Positions 33,900 to 43,414 are shown, numbered from the stretch's first letter. The stretch is 64,000 nt of DNA from Dyella humicola (GCF_026283945.1 NZ_JAPDPC010000003.1:310001-374000), one strand, 5' to 3'. Translations and numbers: made by a program. The notes: generated by a model from the sequence alone, not told the origin.

Positions 33900-34691
33900 C
33901 TATTCGAAGCCGAATTCGAACGCCACGGCCTTGCCGTCGGGATCTTCCACTTCAAGCACGATGGCGGTGCTGGCGCCCGGCGGCAGTCCGCGTTGCAGCG
34001 TGGCCATGTCACCAAGGTATTCGGCGGCACGCAAGCGGCGCATGGCCAGGCGATGGCCATTGACGTCGGACAGCGTGATGGCCACGACCGGATAGGGCTG
34101 GGTAAAGGTGGCGTCGTTGCGCAGGTTGGCGGTAATCAACAGGGCGCCAGGCACCGAGGGGTGCGCCTGAACGTCGCGGGCGAGCAAGCTCAACTGTGAC
34201 GTGTCCTGAACCAGCGGCAGTTGGCATCCCATGCTGTTGCAGGCTTGCCGCAGCATCGTCCCGATCGTCGGGTCGCTGATCAGGACGTCACGCTTGGCCC
34301 AGGCGATTTGCGCGCCGAGGGCGGATAACAGCAGGACGCAGGCCGTTACCCATGGCCAGCGCCGCCCGTTACGTTCCTTGCCGCGCGCAAAGCGGGGGGC
34401 AAGGACCAGGTTGCTGAAGTCCTCGATGTCGTCGCGCGCTTCGTCCTTGGCTTCGGCAATGGCCGGGGTTTCCGGGCGCGGGCGATAAATCGCCAGATCC
34501 AGCCGAGGCGCCGCCGTCTGCGTGCGGGGTGACAGATGTTGGAAGGGTTCAGGCGGCAACTGATCGATGAGGCTGACTAGGGCATCGAATTCGGTCTCGC
34601 AATGACCGCACACGACCATCCCTCTCGCCTGCGCAAGCGTTTCCGTGTTCAGCGAGAACACGGTCAGGCATTCGGGACATTGGGCGTACAT
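33900..34691 (-). CDS. Zinc-ribbon and DUF3426 membrane protein
   Basis: 263 residues. An N-terminal MJ0042-type zinc ribbon (MYAQCPECLTVFSLN then VVCGHCETEFDAL, four Cys) is followed by an acidic linker, one transmembrane helix near residue 125 (WVTACVLLLSALGAQIAWA) and a periplasmic DUF3426 beta domain (GALLITANLRNDATFTQPYPVVAITLSD). Role unknown; the family is found between prmA and fis in this order. The start is placed at MYAQCPEC; the in-frame ATG 16 codons earlier would put extra residues before the zinc ribbon. Confidence 0.88.
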   Translation of the reverse strand: MYAQCPECLTVFSLNTETLAQARGMVVCGHCETEFDALVSLIDQLPPEPFQHLSPRTQTAAPRLDLAIYRPRPETPAIAEAKDEARDDIEDFSNLVLAPRFARGKERNGRRWPWVTACVLLLSALGAQIAWAKRDVLISDPTIGTMLRQACNSMGCQLPLVQDTSQLSLLARDVQAHPSVPGALLITANLRNDATFTQPYPVVAITLSDVNGHRLAMRRLRAAEYLGDMATLQRGLPPGASTAIVLEVEDPDGKAVAFEFGFE

Positions 34692-34822
34692 GCAGGCCGC
34701 TCCGTCGAACTGTGGCAAGCCTAGTGCAGGTGCGGTCACAAATCATCCGCGGTGACGCGGAGATCGTGATCAGTCTCTCAGGCCTGGCGTCCGTCGCGCC
34801 CGCGCATCCTGCGCTCGCAGCA

Positions 34823-35728
34823 CTAGCGCGTCCGTGCGCGTCGACCACTGATGCGCACCCAGTCTTCCTGGGTGTCTACGCGCAGTTCGTCGAACCACTC
34901 GGCGTAGCGCTGCAGCAGCTCGTCTTGCTGGCCCTTGAGGATGCCGGAGATGGCGAACGGCGCGCCAGGCTTGGCCGCCTTGGCGAAGGTGGGCGCAAGC
35001 TCGCCCAGCGGGCCGGCGAGGATGTTGGCGATGAAGATGTCCGAGGGTTCCGCCTCGAGTTCGTCCGGCAGGAATAGAGCGAGACGGTCGGCTACCTCGT
35101 TGCGCTCAGCGTTGTCGGCTGAAGCCGTAATCGCCTGCGGATCGTTGTCCACTCCGATGGCGCTGGCGGCGCCGAGCTTGAGTGCGGCGATGGCGAGGAT
35201 GCCTGAGCCACAGCCGAAGTCGGTCACGGTCTTGCCAGCAAGATCTTGCCCATCCAACCACGCCAGGCAGAGCGCCGTGGTGGGGTGCGTGCCGCTGCCG
35301 AAGGCCAGGCCCGGGTCCAGGCGCACGACGACGATGTCCTCATCCGCCGGCGGCTCGATATTCCACGGATAGATCCACAGCCGGCGGCCGAACACCATCG
35401 GCTTGAACTGGTCCATCCAGGCGCGCTCCCAGTCCTCGTCGGCGACGTCGCGGAACTGCATATGGTCCGGCTCCAGCCACGGCAGCAGTTCGCTCAGCGC
35501 CTCGCTCAGGCCGCGGCGATCGGTCTCTGCTTCGAACAACGCATTGAGGGTGATGGTCGGCCACAGCGGCAGCTCGCCCACGCCCGGTTCAAAGATGGCC
35601 TGCTCGTCCGGCGTTTCCGCATCCGCGTCCTGCAGCGTGATGGACAGCGCGCCGATATCGTCCAGCGCCTCTTCTACGCGAGGCTGCTGTTCGGCACGGA
35701 CGGTGAGCGAGAGTTCAAGCCAGGGCAT
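34823..35728 (-). CDS. prmA: Ribosomal protein L11 methyltransferase
   Basis: 301 residues, SAM-dependent trimethylation of L11 lysines and N-terminus. N-terminal L11-recognition domain (PWLELSLTVRAEQQPRVEEALDDIGALSITLQD), then the Rossmann domain with DPGLAFGSGTHPTTALCLAWLD, motif I VTDFGCGSGILAIAALKLG, VDNDPQAITAS and DIFIANILAGPL. All PrmA signature motifs are present. It follows the hypothetical gene at 35791-36150 and the accC gene on the same strand. Confidence 0.97.
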   Translation of the reverse strand: MPWLELSLTVRAEQQPRVEEALDDIGALSITLQDADAETPDEQAIFEPGVGELPLWPTITLNALFEAETDRRGLSEALSELLPWLEPDHMQFRDVADEDWERAWMDQFKPMVFGRRLWIYPWNIEPPADEDIVVVRLDPGLAFGSGTHPTTALCLAWLDGQDLAGKTVTDFGCGSGILAIAALKLGAASAIGVDNDPQAITASADNAERNEVADRLALFLPDELEAEPSDIFIANILAGPLGELAPTFAKAAKPGAPFAISGILKGQQDELLQRYAEWFDELRVDTQEDWVRISGRRARTR

Positions 35729-35790
35729 GGGCGGAGAGTCCTGCGGAAAGCATGCATTGTCGCCGAAGAGGTGGCGAGCGGGAGAGGCGG

Positions 35791-36150
35791 TTACAAGAGT
35801 GGCGACGGCATGCCAAGGAAGGCATCGTGGCGGCGGTAGTGATCCAGCGCATTGGCGAAATCGCTCACGCCAGAAGCTGGTTCGCGACGCCGCTGCACGA
35901 ACAGCACTTCGGCGAAATCAGCTGCTTCGAGGAAATGCTGCAGGTGATGCTTGGCAGCGAAGGCGGGCATGGCCTCGCCGTTGTCGTCGATCAGCGAGTC
36001 GTCCTCGTCCGCCACATGCGAGAGGTAGAGGCGGCACGCGGGTTCGGTGATCTCGCCACGGAGGTACACCCACGCGTAACGATCCCAGCCATCACCGTCG
36101 TCGAAGGCGTCGGTGATGGCCGCGATGGCTTCGTGCAGGGTCAGTAGCAT
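35791..36150 (-). CDS. Conserved hypothetical acidic protein
   Basis: 119 residues, no signal peptide or membrane segment, strongly acidic (many Asp/Glu). The N-terminus MLLTLHEAIAAITDAFDDGDGWDRYAWVYL and the middle ACRLYLSHVADEDDSLIDDNGEAMPAFAAKH look like a small cytoplasmic domain. I do not recognise the family with confidence. It lies between accC (64 bp) and prmA (62 bp) on the same strand, probably within that transcript. Coding is supported by consistent third-position GC and the compact fit between neighbours. Confidence 0.65.
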   Translation of the reverse strand: MLLTLHEAIAAITDAFDDGDGWDRYAWVYLRGEITEPACRLYLSHVADEDDSLIDDNGEAMPAFAAKHHLQHFLEAADFAEVLFVQRRREPASGVSDFANALDHYRRHDAFLGMPSPLL

Positions 36151-36214
36151 GATGTTCGGCGTGGTCTGGCGGGTCGCTGTTGCGGCCCGCCATTATCGCT
36201 CATGCAGCGGTCGT

Positions 36215-37585
36215 TCAATGACCGCCAGCAGCCTTTTCTTTCTGCTCGGCCATGCGCTTTTCCAGATAGTGGATGTTCTGTCCACCCTGCTGGAAACCGA
36301 CGTCAGCCATGATGCGCTGCTGCAGCGGGATATTGCACTTCACGCCTTCTATCACCGTCTCGGCGAGCGCCAGGCGCATGCGAGCGATGGCAGTTTCGCG
36401 ATCCGGACCGTGCACGATCAGCTTGCCGATCATCGAATCGTAGTTCGGCGGAATGCGGTAGCCGTCGTACAGATGCGTGTCCACGCGTACGCCCGGGCCA
36501 CCGGGTGCCTCGAAGCGCTTCACCGTGCCTGGCGAGGGCAGGAAGGAATCTGGATCTTCGGCGTTGATGCGGCATTCGATCGCATGGCCGTGGATCTGAA
36601 TGTCTTCCTGGCGGATCGTGAGCTTCTCGCCACCGGCGATCAGCAGCTGCTCGCGCACCAGGTCGATGCCGGTGATCAGCTCGGTCACCGGATGCTCCAC
36701 CTGGATGCGGGTGTTCATCTCGATGAAGTAGAAGCGGCCATCCTCGAACAGGAACTCGAACGTGCCGGCGCCGCGATAACCGATGCGGATACAGGCTTCC
36801 ACGCATACCTTGCCGATCTGCTCGCGCAGTGCCGGCGTGATGCCCGGCGCGGGGGCTTCTTCCACCACTTTCTGGTGACGGCGCTGCATGGAGCAGTCGC
36901 GCTCGCCGAGGTGGATGGCGTTGCCCTGGCCGTCGGCCAGCACCTGGATTTCGATGTGGCGCGGGTTCTCCAGGAACTTCTCCATGTACACCTGATCGTT
37001 GCCAAAGGCCGCCTTGGCCTCCTGCTTGGTCATTGTGATGGCGTTGCCCAGATGTGCCTCGGTACGCACGACGCGCATGCCGCGACCGCCGCCGCCGCCG
37101 GAGGCCTTGATGATCACGGGGTAGCCGATCTCGCGCGCGATGCGCACGTTTTCCTCGACGTTATCGCCAAGCGGGCCACCCGAGCCGGGCACGCAGGGCA
37201 CGCCGGCCGCCTTCATGGCGCGGATCGCTTCGACCTTGTCGCCCATCAGGCGGATCACGTCGGCGGTCGGGCCGATGAAGATGAAGCCGCTCTGTTCCAC
37301 CTGCTCGGCGAAGTCGGCGCGCTCGGAAAGGAAGCCGTAACCCGGGTGGATGGCCTGGGCGTCGGTGATCTCGGCTGCGGCGATGATGCGCGGGATGTTG
37401 AGGTAGCTGTCGGTCGAGGGGCCGGGGCCGATACAGACCGACTCGTCGGCCAGGCCGACATGCTTCAGATTGCGGTCCACGGTGGAGTGCACGGCGACGG
37501 TCTTGATGCCAAGACTGTGGCAGGCGCGCAACACTCGTAGGGCGATTTCGCCGCGGTTGGCGATGACGACTTTTTCGAGCTTCAT
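36215..37585 (-). CDS. accC: Acetyl-CoA carboxylase, biotin carboxylase subunit
   Basis: 456 residues, the usual AccC length. ATP-grasp enzyme: [19 protein letters not shown] at the N-terminus, [13 protein letters not shown], glycine-rich ATP loop [30 protein letters not shown] with catalytic Glu/Asn/Arg, and [11 protein letters not shown]. It carboxylates biotin on AccB using bicarbonate and ATP, the first committed step of fatty-acid synthesis. It lies 14 bp after accB. Confidence 0.98.
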   Translation of the reverse strand: MKLEKVVIANRGEIALRVLRACHSLGIKTVAVHSTVDRNLKHVGLADESVCIGPGPSTDSYLNIPRIIAAAEITDAQAIHPGYGFLSERADFAEQVEQSGFIFIGPTADVIRLMGDKVEAIRAMKAAGVPCVPGSGGPLGDNVEENVRIAREIGYPVIIKASGGGGGRGMRVVRTEAHLGNAITMTKQEAKAAFGNDQVYMEKFLENPRHIEIQVLADGQGNAIHLGERDCSMQRRHQKVVEEAPAPGITPALREQIGKVCVEACIRIGYRGAGTFEFLFEDGRFYFIEMNTRIQVEHPVTELITGIDLVREQLLIAGGEKLTIRQEDIQIHGHAIECRINAEDPDSFLPSPGTVKRFEAPGGPGVRVDTHLYDGYRIPPNYDSMIGKLIVHGPDRETAIARMRLALAETVIEGVKCNIPLQQRIMADVGFQQGGQNIHYLEKRMAEQKEKAAGGH

Positions 37586-37599
37586 GATCGTCAGGCTGC

Positions 37600-38052
37600 T
37601 CAGGCGATCACGAACATCGGTTCGTCGAATTCGACCGGCTGGCCGTTCTCGACCAGGATGGCCTGCACGGTGCCGGAAACCTCGGCCTCGATCTGGTTGA
37701 ACATCTTCATGGCCTCAATGATGCCGAGCGTCTCGCCGGCCTTGACCTGCTGGCCGACCTTGACGAACGCCGGCGCACCCGGGGTGGCCGACGCATAGAA
37801 GGTGCCGACCATCGGCGCCTTGAGCACGTGCCCGGCGGGCAAAGCCGCGACGGCAGGTGCCGCTTCGGCCACCGGTGCGGCCGGCGGTGCGGCAACGGGC
37901 GCGGCGGCCATCACCGGCGCCGGGGCGACGGTCACGGTGCCCTTGGGCACGCGCGAAAGACGGACGACTTCCTCGCCTTCCTTGATCTCAAGTTCCGCGA
38001 GGTTGGATTCCTCAAGCAGGTCGATGAGCTTCTTGATCTTGCGCAGGTCCAT
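37600..38052 (-). CDS. accB: Biotin carboxyl carrier protein of acetyl-CoA carboxylase
   Basis: 150 residues. N-terminal helical part [28 protein letters not shown], an Ala/Pro-rich flexible linker (about residues 45-75), and a C-terminal biotinyl domain with the biotinylated Lys in [13 protein letters not shown]. The thumb segment characteristic of AccB is present. Directly upstream of accC and 68 bp downstream of aroQ, the common aroQ-accB-accC operon. Confidence 0.98.
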   Translation of the reverse strand: MDLRKIKKLIDLLEESNLAELEIKEGEEVVRLSRVPKGTVTVAPAPVMAAAPVAAPPAAPVAEAAPAVAALPAGHVLKAPMVGTFYASATPGAPAFVKVGQQVKAGETLGIIEAMKMFNQIEAEVSGTVQAILVENGQPVEFDEPMFVIA

Positions 38053-38120
38053 TGTTCAAACCTTTTCGTGAGTGCCGCCAGGAGCGGCCGGATGTGGAAT
38101 GGGTGGCCGGTGGCCGTGAT

Positions 38121-38582
38121 TCAGGCGGCGGTGGATGCCGCCGCCCGGTCGAGCCGATGCAGGGCGGCATCCAATGCCAGCCGGTAGCTGTCCGCGCCGA
38201 AGCCGCAGATCACGCCAACGGCGATGTCCGAGAGATACGAGTGCTGGCGGAAGGACTCGCGCGCATGCACGTTGGACAGGTGCAGCTCGATAAACGGGAT
38301 CGCCACCCCCGCCAGCGCGTCGCGCAAGGCGATGCTGGTATGGGTGAAGGCGCCCGGGTTGATCAGGATCATCGCCGTGCCATCCAGGCGCGCCTGGTGG
38401 ATGCGCTCGATCAGGCCGTGCTCGGCGTTGGACTGCAACGAGACGAGGGTATGGCCGGCGGCCTGCGCGCGTGATGCCAGCAGGGCGTCGATATCGGCCA
38501 GGGTCTCGCGGCCGTAGATCTCCGGCTCGCGCACGCCCAGCAGATTGAGATTGGGTCCGTGCAGGACCAGGATCTTCGCCAC
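38121..38582 (-). CDS. aroQ: Type II 3-dehydroquinate dehydratase
   Basis: 153 residues. The N-terminus [21 protein letters not shown] contains the catalytic Tyr and Arg region ([10 protein letters not shown]). [17 protein letters not shown], then [23 protein letters not shown] with the catalytic His, and [11 protein letters not shown] complete the family signature. It dehydrates 3-dehydroquinate in the shikimate pathway, as a dodecamer. It leads the aroQ-accB-accC operon. Confidence 0.97.
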   Translation of the reverse strand: MAKILVLHGPNLNLLGVREPEIYGRETLADIDALLASRAQAAGHTLVSLQSNAEHGLIERIHQARLDGTAMILINPGAFTHTSIALRDALAGVAIPFIELHLSNVHARESFRQHSYLSDIAVGVICGFGADSYRLALDAALHRLDRAAASTAA

Positions 38583-38655
38583 GCCTATACCCTTGGGTCG
38601 AACCGGCTGGGCCGGCTTCCGGCGCGGAGTGTGCGCGTCCTCGCCAATGTTGTCC

Positions 38656-38700
38656 AGTTCGGCGTAGTTCGGCGATGTTTGAAGGAGAAGTTAACGTTAA
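38656..38700. promoter_or_regulatory. Direct repeat and TTAACGTTAA palindrome upstream of aroQ-accBC
   Basis: Two perfect copies of AGTTCGGCG (38656-38664 and 38666-38674) ten bases apart, one helical turn, followed by the 10-bp palindrome TTAACGTTAA (38691-38700). They lie in the 152-bp spacer between tlpA and aroQ, where the aroQ-accBC promoter should be. Possible protein-binding sites; unproven. Confidence 0.4.
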
Positions 38701-38734
38701 GCCGTGCGCGAACGTATGGTAGGGCGAAACCGCA

Positions 38735-39280
38735 TCAGCGCGCGGCTGGCGCCAGCCATTGCTGCAACTGCGTCACGTCCAGGGCACCCCGGCGGCTGGC
38801 CAGCACCCGACCGTTCTCATCCAGAAGCACGCTGTAAGGCAGTAGTTCGCCGACGTTGCCTAGTTGAAGCGAAGTGCTGGGGCTGTCGAGCCGGCCCAGC
38901 AGGACCGGATAGTTCAGCGGATGGTTGGCCAGGAAGGCGCGCACGTGCTCGGGATCGTCCATGGCAATGCCGACGACGATCGCCCCTTTTTCGCCGACGT
39001 TAGCCTGGGCTTTGACCAGGGCTGGCATCTCCTGCAGGCACGGGCCGCACCAGGTCGCCCAGAAGTTCAGCAGCACCCGGCGACCGCGATAGTCCGTCAA
39101 GCGATGCGGCTTGCCGTCTAGATCGGTCAGGGTAAGGTCGGGCGCGATGTCTCCGTTTTCGGTCACCTGCACGCCGGCAGGGACGTGCGCGCGCTGGCTC
39201 GCGCGCTGCATCCAGCCGCCCGCGGCGGCGGCCAGCACCGCCAGCGCAAGAATGGTCCAGTTGCTGCGACTCAACATCAT
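38735..39280 (-). CDS. TlpA/ResA-like thiol-disulfide oxidoreductase
   Basis: 181 residues. N-terminal membrane anchor or signal (WTILALAVLAAAAGGWMQ), then a thioredoxin-fold domain of the redoxin type: LTDLDGKPHRLTDYRGRRVLLNFWATWCGPCLQEMPALVKAQ with the CxxC redox pair WCGPC, and the cis-Pro loop region near YPVLLGRLDS. It reduces periplasmic disulfides, for example during cytochrome c maturation or in the cell envelope. It overlaps dsbD by 4 bp, and DsbD is the expected electron donor. Confidence 0.9.
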   Translation of the reverse strand: MMLSRSNWTILALAVLAAAAGGWMQRASQRAHVPAGVQVTENGDIAPDLTLTDLDGKPHRLTDYRGRRVLLNFWATWCGPCLQEMPALVKAQANVGEKGAIVVGIAMDDPEHVRAFLANHPLNYPVLLGRLDSPSTSLQLGNVGELLPYSVLLDENGRVLASRRGALDVTQLQQWLAPAAR

Positions 39281-41502
39281 GGGGTGGCGGCCACCGGCGT
39301 CCCCGCCGCCTTGGTCAGGGCGGTTTCGACCAGCGAAGAGGTCAGCACCGTGGGGAGCTTTTTGCCGTCACTGCCATCTTTCGGGAACACCACATAAAGC
39401 GGCACGCCGGGCGAGTGGTATTGCTGCAGGAAGGCGGCGATGGTCGGGTTCACGTCGGTCCAGTCGCCCTTCATATAAACCGCGCCGGTGCGCTTGAGCA
39501 GGTCGCGGAAGGCGTCGGTATCGAGCACGGCGTGCTCGTTAGCCTTGCAGGTCACGCACCAATCGGCCGTCATGTCCACGAACACCGGCGTGCCGGCCTT
39601 GCGCAACTCGGCGAGCTTTTCGGGCGAGTAGGCCACCACACCGTCCTCGGCTACGGTTGCCGCGGTCGGTGCGGGCACATGGGCCAGGTAATACAGCGGC
39701 ACCAGGGTGGCCAACGCCAATAGCGCAACGGCTACGCGCGACAGCGCGCCGTGGGAACGGCTGCGCTCGAACCACCACAGCGTCATCGCCAGCAGGACGG
39801 CAGCCACCAGGACCAGGCCCACCGCATCGGCGCCACGTTGGTGCGCCAGCACCCACACCAGCCACACGGCAGTGAGATACATCGGGAACGCCAGCACCTG
39901 CTTGAGCGTTTCCATCCATGCGCCCGGCCGCGGCAGCAGTCGTCCCAGTGCGGGCACGAAACCGATCAGCAGGAACGGCAGCGCCAAACCGATGCCCAGG
40001 ACGAGGAAGACCAGCAAGGCGTTGAACATCGGTGCGGCGAACGCATAGGCCAACGCGGTACCCATCAGCGGCGCCGTGCATGGGCTGGCCACCGCCACGG
40101 CGAGCACGCCGGTGAAAAAGTCGCCTGCGGGACCCGAGCGCGATGCCAGCGAGTTGCCCACGTTGCCTAGCGAGGTGCCGAACTGCACCACGCCCGACAT
40201 CGACAAGCCGACGGCCAGCATCACGCAGGCGAGCACGCCCACCACCAGGGGCTGCTGCAACTGCGCGCCCCAGCCCAGTGCGTGGCCGGCCGAACGCAAG
40301 GCAACGATGGCAATGCCGATCAGCATGAAGCTGCTCAGCACGCCGGCGGTATAGAAGAGTGCATGTTTACGCACTCTCGCCGGGTTCTCGCCGCTTTCCA
40401 GCAAACCCACCGCCTTGATCGACAGCACCGGCAACACGCAAGGCATCAGGTTCAGCACCAAGCCGCCACCCAAGGCGAGCAGCAGGGCGGTGAACAGGCT
40501 TACTTCTAGTGCTGGAGCGGCCGGCGGCATCTCCGGCGCCGGTTCCGCTGCCGTGCCGGTGGTTGGCGTCGCGCTGCCGAGATCGACGCTGAGTGCGCGC
40601 GTCAGCATCGGATAGCACAGCCCGCCGTCCTGGCAGCCCTGGAAGCTCGCTTCCAGCGCCAGCGTCTGGCGACCCGAGGTATCGCCCTGGATCGTCACCG
40701 GCAGCTCGACCTGGTCGAAGTACACCGTGGTCTGGCCGAAATGCGGGTCGTTGTGCATCACGCCGGCGGGCCACTCGGGCGTGGCCAGGGTCAGGCCATT
40801 GGCATCTTTCAGGCGCAGCGTGGTCTGGTCGCGATACAGGTAATAACCCTTGGGCATGGTCCAACGCAGCAGCAGGTGCTGGCGGTCCTTGGCCAGGGCC
40901 TCGAACTGGAAAGCCTGTTCGGCCGGCAGCGGGGCGCTGTCCATGCCCGCGGGAGCGGCCTTGCCGGCGGCGCCCAACTTGCCCAGCGCGTTACCGAGGG
41001 AGCCGCTGGCGCCTGTGCTGGCTGCGCCGCCAGCGAGCAGTGCCAGATCCAGGTGCTCGGTGTTCGGCGGATAGCAGATCTTCGGGTCGACCTCGTGGCA
41101 GCCCTGGTACTGCACGCTCAGCTTCAGACGCGTGGTGCCGGCCGCCAGCGTATAGGGCACGGTGGCGTCGATGCCGTGGTGATACGTCTCCACGTCGCCC
41201 AGGTATTCGTCGTGATGCTTCTCGCCATCGGGCAGCTGCGCCTCGCCCAGCGTCACGCCGTCGCCGCCCTTGAACTTCATGCGGCCGCGGTAGAGGTAGT
41301 AGTCGGGCGCGATGGTCCAATGCAGCTTCACCACGCCCGGGGTCGAGGTGTCGGTGCTCAGCTTGTACGCCTCGGTCACCGGCAGCAGACCATCGCTGTC
41401 GTCCTGCGCCAAGGCAGGCAGGGCGCTCAGGCAGAGGGCAAAGCACAGAAAAAGCAGAGCGGAGAATCGAGCGGCCAGTTGGCCTGGGTGGATCGGACGC
41501 AT
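39277..41502 (-). CDS. dsbD: Thiol:disulfide interchange protein DsbD with tandem alpha domains
   Basis: 741 residues, longer than the ~565 of E. coli DsbD. Signal peptide (FSALLFLCFALCLSALPALA). Two consecutive DsbD-alpha-like domains follow, each with the Cys pair motif: YQGCHEVDPKICYPP near residue 135 and FQGCQDGGLCYPM near 290. The eight-helix membrane domain carries NLMPCVLPVLSIKAVG and ASPCTAPLMGTALAY, whose cysteines relay electrons. The C-terminal thioredoxin domain has ADWCVTCKANEH. It transfers electrons from cytoplasmic thioredoxin to periplasmic reductases such as TlpA. The duplicated alpha domain explains the extra length. Confidence 0.95.
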   Translation of the reverse strand: MRPIHPGQLAARFSALLFLCFALCLSALPALAQDDSDGLLPVTEAYKLSTDTSTPGVVKLHWTIAPDYYLYRGRMKFKGGDGVTLGEAQLPDGEKHHDEYLGDVETYHHGIDATVPYTLAAGTTRLKLSVQYQGCHEVDPKICYPPNTEHLDLALLAGGAASTGASGSLGNALGKLGAAGKAAPAGMDSAPLPAEQAFQFEALAKDRQHLLLRWTMPKGYYLYRDQTTLRLKDANGLTLATPEWPAGVMHNDPHFGQTTVYFDQVELPVTIQGDTSGRQTLALEASFQGCQDGGLCYPMLTRALSVDLGSATPTTGTAAEPAPEMPPAAPALEVSLFTALLLALGGGLVLNLMPCVLPVLSIKAVGLLESGENPARVRKHALFYTAGVLSSFMLIGIAIVALRSAGHALGWGAQLQQPLVVGVLACVMLAVGLSMSGVVQFGTSLGNVGNSLASRSGPAGDFFTGVLAVAVASPCTAPLMGTALAYAFAAPMFNALLVFLVLGIGLALPFLLIGFVPALGRLLPRPGAWMETLKQVLAFPMYLTAVWLVWVLAHQRGADAVGLVLVAAVLLAMTLWWFERSRSHGALSRVAVALLALATLVPLYYLAHVPAPTAATVAEDGVVAYSPEKLAELRKAGTPVFVDMTADWCVTCKANEHAVLDTDAFRDLLKRTGAVYMKGDWTDVNPTIAAFLQQYHSPGVPLYVVFPKDGSDGKKLPTVLTSSLVETALTKAAGTPVAATP

Positions 41503-41580
41503 TGCAGCTCCAGCGAGGAGGAGCCTGCGCCGGAGCGCAGGCGAAGGAAGATTATGGCTCAGCTTGCAGGAAGCGATTGT

Positions 41581-42489
41581 TCAGGCCTCTTCCACGGCGA
41601 CGACCTTTGTTGCGAGGGGGCGCAAGCGCACCAGGCCGGTGGTCAGCGCGACGCCGAGCAGGATGATGGTGCAGCCGCCGGCCATCGCCGGGGTCACCGG
41701 CTCGTGCAGGAAGACCAGCCCCCACAGCACGCCGAATACCGGAATCAGGTACAGCACGGCCATCGACTTGGTGGCGCCAATGCGCGACATCAGCCGGTAG
41801 AACAAGACATAGGCGATCGAGGTGCAAGCGGCAGCGAGACCGAACATGGCCAGCCAGGCCTCGACGCCCGGCATCTTCGCCGGCCACAGCCAGACGGTGA
41901 AGGGCAACAACAACATGGCCGCGGCCACTTGGCTGCCCGTCGCCACCGACAGCGGCGCCACGCCACGCAGGCGTCGCTGGCTGTAGTGGGCGCCGAAGGT
42001 GTAGCAGACATTGGCGCCGACACAGGCCGCCATCGCCCAGCCGGTCGCGCCGCCGCCATGACCGAAACCCATCGTGCCGGCGACCAGCCAGACCACGCCG
42101 GTCAGGCCGATCACCAGCCCGCTGGCGCGCGTGGCGTCGAGCCGTTCACCTAGCCACATCCAGCCGGAGGCGGCCACCAGCAGAGGCGCGATGGCATCGG
42201 AAATTGCCGAGACACCGGCCGGAAGGCTTTGCGCGGCATAGGAGAACAACACGAACGGCAAGGCGGAATTGGCTAGGCCCACGACGGCTATAGGGCGCCA
42301 ATGCGTGCGCATCTCGGCCATGCGCCGACGCGACAGCAGCAGCGGCAGCGAGCACACCGCAGCACCAATGGCGCGCATGCCCGCCAGCGCCATGCCGCCG
42401 AACTGGTCGGCGCCCATGCGCATGAACAGGAACGACGCGCCCCAGATGGCACCCAGTAGCAGCAGCGCGGCGATGTCGGACTTCTTCAT
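41581..42489 (-). CDS. EamA/DMT-family transporter
   Basis: 302 residues with ten predicted transmembrane helices in two EamA repeats. The first has LLLGAIWGASFLFMRMGADQFGG, the second GWAMAACVGANVCYTFGAHY and later LYLIPVFGVLWGLVFLHEPVTPAM, the characteristic helix 9 motif with Glu. Typical drug/metabolite exporter of about 300 residues in the inner membrane, substrate unpredictable. The gene follows the YfcG-like GST gene with a 98-bp gap on the same strand. Confidence 0.9.
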   Translation of the reverse strand: MKKSDIAALLLLGAIWGASFLFMRMGADQFGGMALAGMRAIGAAVCSLPLLLSRRRMAEMRTHWRPIAVVGLANSALPFVLFSYAAQSLPAGVSAISDAIAPLLVAASGWMWLGERLDATRASGLVIGLTGVVWLVAGTMGFGHGGGATGWAMAACVGANVCYTFGAHYSQRRLRGVAPLSVATGSQVAAAMLLLPFTVWLWPAKMPGVEAWLAMFGLAAACTSIAYVLFYRLMSRIGATKSMAVLYLIPVFGVLWGLVFLHEPVTPAMAGGCTIILLGVALTTGLVRLRPLATKVVAVEEA

Positions 42490-42587
42490 GGCGAGGGACT
42501 CGTGGGTACGTGCAGCAAAAGTAGTCCAGGGTAGCGACGAGACCTGTCAGTAGTCTTCGCCGCCGAGGTCGGGAGGGTTACAGACCC

Positions 42588-43292
42588 TCAGCGCCTATCG
42601 GGGGTTCCGACCTGGCCGAACAGCACGCGGCGTTCCTCGTCGGAAATGTCGCGCTGGCGCGCGGCGTAGACGTTGGCGACGCCTTCATAGGTCCGCAGGG
42701 TGGCCGGCCGCTGCGACATCGCCACGAACCAGCGCTCCAGGTGGGGGAAATCGGACAGTGTCTGGCCGTGTGCCTCATGCGGCACGATCCACGGGTAGCA
42801 GGCGATATCGGCGAGGGAGAGGTCACCCGCGATGAACGCGCGATCGACCAGACGCTGGTTCAGCACGCCATAGAGGCGGGCGGTTTCGCGGGTGTAGCGA
42901 TCGATCGCATAGGGCACCTTTTCCGGCGCATACACATTGAAATGCCCGATCTGCCCAGCCATCGGCCCCAGCCCCGCCATCTGCCAGAACAGCCACTGCA
43001 ACACCTCGGCGCGGCCGTGGATGTCGGCGGGGATCAGGCAGCCCGCCTTCTCGGCCAGGTAAAGCATGATCGCGCCCGACTCGAACAAGGTGACCGGCGC
43101 GCCGCCGCCCGCAGGGGCGTGGTCGACGATGGCGGGAATCTTGTTGTTCGGCGAAATGGCGAGGAATTCCGGCCGAAACTGTTCGCCCTTCCCGATATTC
43201 ACCGGGGTCACGAAGTACGGCAGGCCGGCTTCCTCCAGGAACAGCTTGAGCTTGAGGCCGTTCGGCGTGGCGGCGAAGTACAGCTCGATCAT
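42588..43292 (-). CDS. YfcG/YghU-like nu-class glutathione S-transferase (disulfide-bond oxidoreductase)
   Basis: 234 residues. The N-terminus MIELYFAATPNGLKLKLFLEEAGL keeps the TPNG...K signature of YfcG, where Thr/Asn at the active site activate glutathione disulfide. FLAISPNNKIPAIVDHAP and FESGAIMLYLAEKAG form the glutathione site. The helical domain has WLFWQMAGLGPMAGQIGHFN and LSLADIACYPWI. Such enzymes reduce disulfides using two glutathione molecules. It is divergent from a MocR-type regulator with repeated GGTCCA sequences in the spacer, so it is probably that regulator's target. Confidence 0.9.
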   Translation of the reverse strand: MIELYFAATPNGLKLKLFLEEAGLPYFVTPVNIGKGEQFRPEFLAISPNNKIPAIVDHAPAGGGAPVTLFESGAIMLYLAEKAGCLIPADIHGRAEVLQWLFWQMAGLGPMAGQIGHFNVYAPEKVPYAIDRYTRETARLYGVLNQRLVDRAFIAGDLSLADIACYPWIVPHEAHGQTLSDFPHLERWFVAMSQRPATLRTYEGVANVYAARQRDISDEERRVLFGQVGTPDRR

Positions 43293-43340
43293 GACGGGAC
43301 TCCTGCAAGTGGCTGGAAGTAGCGATGGCTTAGTGTCGTT

Positions 43341-43394
43341 GGTCCACTGGTCTTGAAAAAGATCCAGATAAGGCGAAATCTTTAGGTCCAGTGA
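43341..43394. promoter_or_regulatory. Candidate MocR operator repeats
   Basis: GGTCCACTGG (43341-43350) and GGTCCAGTGA (43385-43394) with an intermediate GATCCA (43361-43366), all in direct orientation in the 122-bp spacer between the GST and the MocR-type gene. MocR regulators often bind direct repeats. The similarity is short, so this is tentative. Confidence 0.35.
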
Positions 43395-43414
43395 GGCAGC
43401 TCGGCCAAGGCGCC

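Noticed and set aside
31326-34199. A 957-codon open frame on the plus strand across purH and fis
   Set aside because: It is antisense to two well-identified genes, starts within the REP-like repeats and has no recognisable domain; a by-product of high GC content.
36113-37540. A 475-codon frame opposite accC
   Set aside because: Shadow of accC; composition dominated by His, Asp, Val and Ala as expected for antisense of GC-rich genes.
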